64,000 nucleotides of DNA, taken from NCBI RefSeq assembly GCF_032362555.1, contig NC_083522.1, forward strand, positions 4,628,001 to 4,692,000, read 5' to 3'. This stretch comes from Amyelois transitella (Eukaryota > Arthropoda > Insecta > Lepidoptera > Pyralidae). The notes beneath the pieces were generated by a model. The model was not told where the DNA came from. It saw nothing but the letters and a program-made list of their open reading frames with translations, and did no database searches. Made by a program: the position numbers and the translations under genes. This document shows, in pieces, positions 55,453 to 64,000 of the stretch; the first letter of the stretch is position 1, and each line of letters starts with the position of its first letter.

Positions 55453-58400
55453 CTATTTACATTTAACTGAACGTTTACGAACAGGAGTTATGGCAGCCGA
55501 TTTCCCCTGGTTTATCCTAGGTGACTGTCTTTTCCCTGAATTCTGATCATTGATTTTCTGGCCTTTGACAGGAGTTGCTTTTTTCTTTTTTTGTCTTATT
55601 TGGGTATCTTTGGTTTTTGAACTATTGGACGTGTTTCTTGTTTTCACATCTGCTCTTTTAGGCACTTGAGACTTTTTTTTACTTGTGTTCTCTGTAGATG
55701 TGTTATTATCTAATTGTCTTGATCTTAATGTCATATTCAACATTTTACTGTCATCTTTTTCAAAGTTATCTGATATAGAATTTTCCATATTTTTTCTTCT
55801 TGTAGCTCGCAAAGCACGAGTCCTATTACCATTTTTAATCATTTCATCCAATGTATTGTCACCAAATGTTGAGTTATAATTGTCCACACCAGTTTTATTT
55901 TTGGTTAATTCAGTTTCATTTTTCCCGTTTTTATTAACATGCAAAGGCTCTTTGCAACACATAAACTTCTTTGGAGGAGATCTTCTGGGGGTATTTTTTC
56001 CATCAACTTGGAACTTGTCAGAGCTTGATTTTGCAGTTGTTTGTTTGATTTTTTCATGAGATTTTGCATCATTTTTTTTATTTGTACTGGCTTCGTTTTT
56101 CTTCGCCCGCCGTGTGCGACTTTTGTTAATGTTCATGGCAGTTTCATTCTGAGTGTTATCACTTACAGTGGAATTATATGTATCTAAAACAATTTTTTTA
56201 GACAAGGCTTTTGTTAATTTTTCTGCAGGTTTATATGCGATCTTCTCTTTTCGTTCACTACTATTTTTTCCTTGGTTATTTTCACAGGTCCTCTTAGTGA
56301 AACTTTTGTTTATATTAACTGCCTTTGCTTGACTTAAAAATGTATGAGATTTTAAGGTGACGGCGGGTTTAGATTGTTTGTTCCATACAAATTGGGATTG
56401 AGTTGTATCAAGTGTTTTATTTACTTTATTTGTAGTCTTTTTAATTGACTTACCTGCAATTAAAAGTAAATATAAGTAACTTCAAAATATTAAAATCATC
56501 ACCATTATAAAAGACCATCAGCTCCACTCCACTCAGAAATATACAAATGGAAAATAGATCTGTGAATATCTATATATTACCAGAAATATCATATAATATA
56601 TATTCAACATATTACATGACATTAATTCTAACAATATCTGAAAATATCACGTCTTTATCCCTTACGGGATACGGGAGACCCAAGGGTCTCGAAAAGACTG
56701 AAAGGCCATGTACAGCCAGCCGCTGGATACATACATACACACATAAAATCACGCCTCTTTCCCGGAGGGGTAGGCAGAGACTACCTCTTTCCACTTGCCA
56801 CGATCTCTGCATACTTCCTTTGCTTCATCCCAATTCATAACTCTCTTCATGCAAGCTCGCCGGTTATGGGTATTTTTGACCTGACCCTTTACCAGGACGT
56901 CCTTAATTTAATCAAGATACGTTCGTCTAGGTCTTCCCACAGACCTTTCTCTCCACACTCTCCTTGCTTAGTCAACCTGCTTTCATTCATCCTCTCCACA
57001 TGACCGAACCATCTTAACATACCCTTTTCTATTCCTGTAACTACATCTTCTATCACGTCACAACATTCCCTCATCACGCTGTTCCTTATCCGGTCACTCA
57101 ATTTCACACCCATCATACTCCTTATAGCTCTCATTTCCACTGCATTTATTCTGCTTTCATGCTTCTTTTGCCATACCCAACTTTCACTCCCATACATTAA
57201 TGTCGGGACCAACACGCCCCTATGCACAGCCAGTCGAGCCTTTTTGGATACAGAAACTATCCACACTGCTCGTAAAAGCATGCAAACCTCCATTCACCAT
57301 GTTCCTCACGTGCACTGTCCTGGATACTTAGAATAAACTACATTATTTCTATCTAAGAATAATAAATACAGATATCGACATACAGCCTTGGGTTCCGTAC
57401 ATTTCTGTTACTGTAGGAATTCCGTAAATCCTCTCTTACTGCACTCCTAGGCCACATGAAACCTACCTACATACCAAATTTCAACTCTAGACCCAGTGGT
57501 TTGGGCGGTGCACTGATATGTCAATAAAAAATTCAGTCAAATGTCCACTTTTATATAATTATAGGCATTATAATAATTACCATGGTTTATATTTTCTTTT
57601 TCTTCAACTCTGTTTTGTATTGGGCCACTTTCGAAATCACTCTCAAAATCTGTATCCCAAAATGATTTCACATAGCTGTACCCATTTCCTTTATTTGTAT
57701 CTGAAACAATTGAAAATTCTATAACTTCTAACAAAATTTTAATTATTGACAAATAGAAGAAAAATTCAATTTTACTATTTTTTACCTTTTGCTCTTCTAA
57801 ATAAATTTGATTGTTCAGCCACTGACATTGTTTTGGCAAGTTTGCTTAATGGTAATTTTTCAACAACAATTTTGCAGTCAATGTTATTACTATTTGTAGA
57901 TTTCTTTCCATTTATTGTCTTCATCCCATTTACAGCTTTTTTTTCATTCTCTTTCTGATGATTTTCTTTTAATTTTGTGTTTTCATTTGTTGATTCCATT
58001 CTTCTTGCAGTTTTCTTTTCGTTTGCTGAAATTTTATGACAATTTGTTGAATCCAACTCATTTGCTGGTTTCTTTTCATTTACTATTTTTTTCTTTTCAT
58101 TTGCAACTTTCTTTTCATATACTGATTTCTGCTCATTTTCTGCTGATTTCTTTTCTTCAACAATATTTTTTTTCTTTGTATTATTTTCAGTAATGTTCAA
58201 ATGTTTATTTGAAATTTCATTATTAAATATCTCTTCATCAGTATATGTATCACTTACGTCGTCATTATTATCCATATTAATAACTGAAGTCACATCCCAT
58301 TTATCATCCTCAGACTTATTTTTAACAGGGTTATTGGCAACTTCGCTCTTATTTGTAACACTAGTAACATTCATGCGGTCTCGTGGTACAATTTTATGTA

Positions 58401-60628
58401 TTAAGTCCAAGAGATTATTGTCTTCCCGCACATCTCTACTAAGACAAGACTGGTTGGTTACCAATTTTCTTGCTTTATTTTTCTCCTTCTGTATAGCAGA
58501 GTACACATTTTGAGGACTATTTGCAAGGTTGTCATTGCTTAGATTTTTGCTTTCCAATAAATCTAATTTTTGTGTATAAAGCTTCCTTTTAATAAAACTA
58601 GGTCTCATTGACATGTCACTAGTAGACTGCTGGGTTAAATCAGATTGCTGTTCATTTATTTCATTTTGCTTATTTTCATCATTGTCATCAGGTGGAAGCT
58701 GAGCCAATTGTGGCTTAGGTGGCACATTGTCTGTACCTATATCAGGGAGTGGTGCAGTTGATTTTGCTAACAATGTCTCTTTAACTTTTACATTCCCAGA
58801 CTTTTTGATTGGAAATTGTGGCTTGAGAAATTGAAATTCATTACAGTTTTTATTTGAACCAGCATTTTCAACTCGCTGTAGCATGTCAGTTTTATTTTTC
58901 TTTGGTGGGGAAGACAACTTACTTTTTTTGTTATGTGACTGGACTTCATCAATATCGAGACATCGCTTTCTTGGATCTATGTTCTGTGTCCTATGGGTAT
59001 CTGCATTATTAACAGTGTTTTCTCTTATGGTAATTTCTGAAAATATTTCCTCTTGATCACTTTCTATTTCACTGTTATCACCTGTGTGACCAGATTCCAT
59101 ATGTCTTTGGTTTAATGGCAAATTTCGTATTTTGCTTTGCTTTTCTTGAATAGGTACTGAAGCCACAGATTGGTTGAATCTTTGTGATGGTAGTAAAAAT
59201 CCAGATTTAAAACGATCTTTTTGAGATAATAGTGGCTCATTTTGTACAGTACTTTGTGAATGAGTAGTTGCATTTCTCGGTGCTACACCTAACATATTTT
59301 TAAATGTGTTTTGTCTAATATTTTCAGTGCAGTCTTTGTAAAGGTCCCCCTCTTTTATGGTTCTTCTAAAGTCTTGGTAATTAGTCCTGGTCGAGTAATT
59401 AGTCTTAGTTGATCTGCATGTGGAAATGTTATCTTTATATACAGATGTCCTTGTAGACCTGCAGTCGTCACTACTAATGGAAGAATCACTTCCTAGTTCC
59501 CCTGAATCATAGCCAGATTTACGTCGCTGACCCTTTAGAAAAAGGCGAAGATTTCTTCTCTTTTCAATTTTTCTGCGCATTCTTTTCTTCATGAACTGGT
59601 TGTATGCATCTTTAATTACTCTCAAGTCATACTTGTTAAAGTTCATACTTTTGAAAGCCATTGCAATGTCTGCTGCACTGACAGTAGCATTGGAATCTGA
59701 AATATACATATTTTATCTACTTATACAAAACCAAAAAAAAAAAATAGTTAAATATAGATTTTATAAAAGAATTATCAGTTAAAAAGTTTGCTATACTTGG
59801 TATAGGTACTATTATAACAGCTCTAAGCCCTGCAAATGAGCCATAGATCTGATTTGCCTCACATAAAATGTATGGCAACACTTCATTTTAAAATGGTAAT
59901 TGTAACTTACAGAATATGTAACATAATTCATAACTTTTAAATGTAGTTCATATTTCAATATTGTATCTACTTACTGGAATATATAACATACCTATGCTCC
60001 TCACCGACATTGGAGATCCACTCCTACCATTTACCATGGACCTTTGGGAGCTCATAGCATGTGGATAGTACATGTGCTGATAATTCCTTGGTCTGAAGCT
60101 TGATTCACTTCTTAGAGACATTGGGGGTGAGGCAGGAGCTGCTGGCTGACTGTAGTACATACTTCTGTGATGACTTCGCTCCATATACCTTTGTCTCTCA
60201 AAATTACGTGGCATATTCATGGTTGAAGTCATTATGTTGTTACGAAAACTCACGCCAGTGAGATTAGAGGCATTTATGTTAGGGCCCCTGGCAGACACAG
60301 TCTGAAAAAGACAAAATTTTTTGGTTTAGTGTTTCCGAATATTAGCACTTATAATTGACAATTAATGTAAATACTTGCAAAGAAATTTTTGTTATGTGAT
60401 TTGGATTCATTGCACAAGATCCGTAAACGACAGTGTCTCTATACAAATGACTGTCTGTTTATATATTCGACGTTTCTTAAAAAATCGATAGAAACTGATA
60501 AGTCCTTCTAATTTGCCAGAAACGGTATGAATAAAACTATTATACAGTTGACCACCAATACTAACCGTGCTTTCATTTTGAAAAGTATACATATTATTTG
60601 GCAACAAATCAACATCGCTATCAGACAT
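55453..60628 (-). CDS. Unrecognised 1134-residue basic, low-complexity protein
   Basis: Minus-strand exons: 60628-60566, 60301-59992, 59696-57786, 57700-57581, 56453-55453. All junctions are GT-AG and in phase, ending TAG. I do not recognise the family. Order of features: a short acidic start (MSDSDVDLLPNN); a Met/Ser/Arg/Tyr-rich segment (about 22-124); a predicted helical basic stretch DLRVIKDAYNQFMKKRMRRK near 148-167; DSGELGSDSS near 188; a long Asn/Lys/Ser-rich region; NEKK repeats near 660-745; and a basic tail with SPRI, GKSAAITPVRKRS. Two similar segments, YNSTVSDNT and YNSTFGDNT, about 99 residues apart in the last exon, are each followed by a basic patch (SRTRRAKK and ALRATRR). No signal peptide or membrane helix is seen; a nuclear, disordered scaffold is a fair inference. 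It shares a 456-bp divergent promoter with mRpS9. Confidence 0.75.
56645..57345 (-). repeat. LINE 3' fragment, family A, with a family B scrap, in intron 4 of the 1134-aa gene
   Basis: At 56735-57320 the minus strand encodes LAVHRGVLVPTLMYGSESWV, then AVEMRAIRSMMGVKLSDR, RECCDV and FGHVERMNESRLTKQ, ending in the usual CACGCCTCTTTCCCGGAGGG tail sequence (plus-strand form). A family B scrap is at 56645-56720. A further repeat fragment with ACCTACCTACATACCAAATT lies at 57391-57515. The host exons on both sides remain intact. Confidence 0.75.
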
Positions 60629-61084
60629 GACGGACAAAATAATAAGTTACAATTATGCTACACAATACATCACGACACTTTGCTTCACTTCTTACAAATA
60701 TTTACGAATTAAAGGGTTTCTCTAGTACAGCACAACGCAATCACAACAAAACAAGCCGGCGCATTAGGTATTTGATAAATAACGGACTCAGTTTTCGTAT
60801 CCGAGACGACGCTCATTCATTCATTTCATTCTCTTTCTTTTCTTGTCTATGGGTTTGCTCTGGTGATTCCGTTCCGTTTTTCGGGTGAACATGTCAACTT
60901 CACTTCTTCGGTTTGTTCGTTTTAAATTGAAATCTATCAATGTCATTTTGCAAATTAGAATGTAAATGTAATCAACCTGTCACTTTCATTGTCATGACGA
61001 TGTTTTATTTTAAGGTTATGTACAACTGTTTTCGCTTACATTAATCTGGACTTTATATGGAAATGTTATTCTCATCCTTTTAAA
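60629..61084. promoter_or_regulatory. Divergent promoter between the 1134-aa gene and mRpS9
   Basis: The two start codons lie 456 bp apart and point away from each other. There is no room for another gene. No TATA box is obvious, which fits a housekeeping-type bidirectional promoter. An exact divide cannot be set from sequence. Confidence 0.5.
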
Positions 61085-62281
61085 ATGGCTCTAGTTGTTA
61101 ATTTTGGAATAAAACACATTTTCCCTTTGACGAAATATTGTATTAGACCTCTATTTATCTATAGTAGCTGTAAATATGGTACAAAAGTCTCGACGACTTC
61201 ATCCGATGGTTTTAACAATCTCACGGATTGGGAAACCTTGAACAAAAAGAAGAAAATTAGTAAAGCTATGAAAGCTTACTTAGAAAGGGCAAGAGAACAT
61301 GATGAGTTTATGAAAAAGCAAGAGTTTGAATACACTATTGGTAAGCGCCATCTTGCTAACATGATGGGTGAAGATCCTGAGAATTTTACACAAAAGGATG
61401 TGGATCGAGCCATTGAATATTTGTTTCCTAGTGGCATTTACGATCCGGCGGCGCGTCCTTTAATGAAGCCACCTGAGGAAATATTCCCAGCTCGAAAAGC
61501 TGCGGAATTTGACGAGGCAGGAAGGCCACACCATTTTTTGTTTTACACTGGGAAACCTAATTTCTTCAAATTGCTCTATGATACTGTTGAAAACATACAA
61601 CAATCCATCAGTTTTCATGATAAGGTTATAAGAAAAAAAGCGACACCTGATCCTAATGAGTCACTTAATTTAGGAAGCAGTGCATGGTTGACCAAAGAGC
61701 AGTTGGAGCAGGTGATTGTGGAGAAAATTACTGATTTAGAATATGACAACTTTAAAGTAGTAATGGAAAGGCTAATTTCTCTGCCACATGCTTATAGGCA
61801 TAAAGAATTTATTGATAAATATAGAAAACCTTTAGTCAGTCAAAAGTTTGCTTTGGAAATACCAAAGCCTAGCTATGATGATCAAGGCAGAGCTTTTGTG
61901 ACTACATATGAATGCCTGAGGAAGAAAGCTAGGGGTGATGTAACTATTCGGTCCCCTGGAACTGGAAAAATTTGTATAAATGGAAAGGATATAACATATT
62001 TTGAGGATGTTCAGCCAAGAGAACAAGTTATGTTTCCGCTTCTTTTTACAAATATGCAAGATCGTGTGGATGTTGAATGTAATATTGAAGGGGGTGGTCC
62101 ATCTGGCCAAGCTGGGGCTATAAGATGGGGTATAGCTTGGGGTCTGAGAAGTTTTGTAGATAAAGATATGCTTGAGAAGATGCAGGTGGCTGGGTTGCTG
62201 ACTAGAGATCATAGGCGTCGTGAACGTAAGAAGCCTGGACAACCAGGAGCCAGGAAAAAACCTACATGGAAGAGGAGATAA
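61085..62281 (+). CDS. mRpS9: Mitochondrial small ribosomal subunit protein uS9m
   Basis: An intronless frame of 398 residues with a good AAAATGG start context. The N-terminus (MALVVNFGIKHIFPLTKYCI) is rich in hydrophobic and basic residues, as in a mitochondrial targeting peptide. The C-terminal third is the uS9 domain: GTGKICINGKDITYFED, GGGPSGQAGAIRWGIAWGL, and the ribosomal end RDHRRRERKKPGQPGARKKP, followed by TWKRR, equivalent to the uS9 tail that reaches the decoding site. The long middle region (with RPHHFLFYTGKPNFFKLLYD) is typical of metazoan MRPS9. It acts in mitochondrial translation. AATAAA at 62302-62307 is the likely polyadenylation signal. Confidence 0.95.
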   Translation: MALVVNFGIKHIFPLTKYCIRPLFIYSSCKYGTKVSTTSSDGFNNLTDWETLNKKKKISKAMKAYLERAREHDEFMKKQEFEYTIGKRHLANMMGEDPENFTQKDVDRAIEYLFPSGIYDPAARPLMKPPEEIFPARKAAEFDEAGRPHHFLFYTGKPNFFKLLYDTVENIQQSISFHDKVIRKKATPDPNESLNLGSSAWLTKEQLEQVIVEKITDLEYDNFKVVMERLISLPHAYRHKEFIDKYRKPLVSQKFALEIPKPSYDDQGRAFVTTYECLRKKARGDVTIRSPGTGKICINGKDITYFEDVQPREQVMFPLLFTNMQDRVDVECNIEGGGPSGQAGAIRWGIAWGLRSFVDKDMLEKMQVAGLLTRDHRRRERKKPGQPGARKKPTWKRR

Positions 62282-62373
62282 ATAATTTGTTAAAAATGAA
62301 AAATAAAGAAGTAGTTTGTAAATTGTTTTTTAATTGATTCTATTTTAAGAACAGTTCTTCTTTCAGTTCACAA
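62282..62373. terminator. Convergent 3' region of mRpS9 and the NOL8-like gene
   Basis: Only 92 bp separate the two stop codons. The plus strand has AATAAA at 62302-62307, and the minus strand has ATTAAA at 62334-62329. With cleavage 10-30 nt after each signal, the two transcripts should overlap at their 3' ends. Confidence 0.5.
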
Positions 62374-63883
62374 TCAGCTTTTTTTCCTGTAGGTCTTTTT
62401 CATAGTTTTCTTCCGCCCACCAATTTTCTTTTGGAACATCTGATTCTTTCTCTCCTTGTTGTAGAGACGTTTTTTCATAACAGATTTCAACTCTCTCCTT
62501 TCTTTGGTTACTTGACTTTCCAGTGGCCTACTAAAGAAGTCTAAACCCTCTGAAATTTTTAAATATTTTTATTAACATATGTATGTATGTACAATAGGAA
62601 AAATTTGTTACGGCCTACTATGTTTGCTTTTCTTAAAAAGAAACTGATTTGAGTTGTACAGCCAACCCCCTGATTCTGGAGATTTGTCATGAAAGTACTA
62701 TTTTCTTTACTTCGTCTAGGCCTCGTATACATATACGGCATACAATCATAGTAAAAATAAAAAAATCAAATAGAAAAAATCACACAAACACTTACCCTTC
62801 AGTCTATTATCAATATCTGAGAAAAATAAATTTTCTTTCCAAACAGATTTGGGCTCTGTAGTTGGCACTGTTGCCTGTGGTTTTGTTTCTTTACTTTCTG
62901 CTTCATCATCAGACTCGGATGAGTCGTAAACAAATGGGTTCCTTTCACCAGGATCTAATGGATTTTTAACTTTTTTTTCTTTTTTTGATTCTAATGTTAT
63001 AAAACTTGAATCCTGCTCAGGATTATCTAAAAACAGAAATTATATTTTCAACTATTACACAATTTTTTTTTTACTTAATAGAAAATGCCCTCAAGATTGA
63101 GTGATATCAGTATTATAACACACCTTTTTCATCAGGTTGACTTGTACCAAATAAACTTCTGAGACTAAATGTTGTGGGTTGTGCAATCGCCTCTTTCAGT
63201 GAATCACTCACTTTATAAAATTGCTCTTTGGAAACCTCAACCTTATTTGTCTCTTGTTCCTGTTGAGCTGGTTTTTCTTCCAGTGATTCTTTTAACTTTT
63301 TCTTTTTCACCTTTCTCAAGGTTTCCTGATTTGTTTCTTCTTTCGGTGCTAAGAATTTTGCATGATCTGGTTGTGAAGGATCAAAACGAAGCATTCCTAG
63401 TTTTGCTCTAAAATATTAAAAATTGATTACTTATCATATTGATGAAAAATTTCAATTATTCTTATCATGCTTTTATTTAAGTGATTCAAATAATATAAAT
63501 TGCATTAGGAAATATTTAGTCACACAAAAAAAGAGAACTTTGATATCTTACAAAAACAATGGTAATATTTTAAACAAATAACAGGCCTTATTTGTTTTTA
63601 TATATAATATTTTTGGAATGAAATTTTCAACTTACTTCTTTTTGTCCTTAGCTTCAATTGGCTGTGTGATGTGAGATTTGATAGCCACACCAAGAACATC
63701 TTGCAAAATGTTGAGTTGTTTTATTTTTTCATCAGTTTGGCTCAGCACAACTTCTTCAACCTCTTCCTCTGTACACTGTGGCTTTGGCTGATAACTGCCT
63801 TCTTCCGACTTGTCTTCATCCACAAATCTCTCATCTAAGATGAAACGTTTATCAGATTTGTATCTTGATTGTAAATCTAAAAC
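62374..63883 (-). CDS. NOL8/CG14230-like nucleolar RNA-binding protein, C-terminal part (continues right)
   Basis: Minus-strand exons in the window: 63883-63636, 63407-63124, 63026-62796, 62549-62374, joined in phase to 312 residues and a stop. The first has LDLQSRYKSDKRFILDERFV, the conserved NOL8-type box; the next has KLGMLRFDPSQPDHAKF; the third has NPLDPGERNPFVYDSSESDD and KENLFFSDIDNRLK; and the last is a very basic tail (KKRLYNKERKNQMFQKKIGG) fit for nucleolar targeting. Vertebrate NOL8 and Drosophila CG14230 have an N-terminal RRM, which would lie right of the window. The probable role is in ribosome biogenesis. The gene converges on mRpS9. The name is based on motif recall, not on a search. 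Confidence 0.78.
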
Positions 63884-64000
63884 CTTTAAAAGAACATTTC
63901 AGATACCAATAAAAAAAGAAAGAACTCTAAGTTTAATAGAAAAAGAATGTATCATTTGCAAATTGAAGCAAAACTACGTTGTTTGAAAACTTAGTCTTGC

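Noticed and set aside
57915-58513. Two plus-strand frames rich in Phe, Leu and Ser
   Set aside because: They are the complement of Lys/Asn/Glu-rich codons in the long exon of the minus-strand gene; membrane-like composition is an artefact.

Overview
This is a 64 kb stretch of insect nuclear DNA, almost certainly from a moth or butterfly. The DNA is AT-rich, genes are split by short introns with GT-AG junctions, and introns and intergenic DNA are packed with dispersed repeats of lepidopteran type: tRNA-headed SINEs, LINE 3' fragments, piggyBac-like elements and MITEs. The proteins look like single-copy insect orthologues. No bacterial operon, CRISPR array or rRNA was seen.

Layout, left to right. 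(1) 1-10132: the 5' half of a minus-strand JAK-kinase gene (hopscotch), five exons covering the FERM domain; SH2, pseudokinase and kinase exons are not seen and should lie left of the window. Its introns hold several dead LINEs, one with an intact 11-bp target duplication. (2) 11172-19453: a complete plus-strand vasa gene (13 coding exons, 603 aa), head-to-head with hopscotch across about 1 kb. One intron carries a gutted piggyBac-like element. (3) 23841-31273 and 35559-45573: two tandem minus-strand SLC46-type (proton-coupled folate transporter-like) carriers of 503 and 487 aa with nearly identical exon architecture; the right-hand copy has a duplicated 175-nt exon that can only be spliced as an alternative. 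A 2.07 kb terminal-inverted-repeat element lies between the copies, and a second piggyBac-like element lies in an intron of the right-hand copy. (4) 48171-51489: EB1, the microtubule plus-end protein, also with a duplicated, mutually exclusive exon, here encoding the second half of the calponin-homology domain. (5) 55453-60628: a minus-strand gene for an unrecognised 1134-aa lysine/asparagine/serine-rich protein. (6) 61085-62281: intronless mRpS9. (7) 62374-63883: the 3' part of a minus-strand NOL8/CG14230-like nucleolar protein gene that runs off the right edge.

How they work together: there is no pathway cluster. Two arrangements may matter for regulation: the divergent hopscotch/vasa pair (JAK/STAT signalling and a germline helicase) and the divergent 1134-aa gene/mRpS9 pair. 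mRpS9 and the NOL8-like gene converge with only 92 bp between stop codons.

Most novel candidates: the two independent pairs of phase-locked alternative exons (SLC46 copy B and EB1), the unclassified 2.07 kb DNA element, a SINE nested in a MITE, and the unrecognised 1134-aa gene. Exon models were built by hand from splice consensus and reading-frame continuity; every junction given is phase-consistent, but none is confirmed by transcript data.
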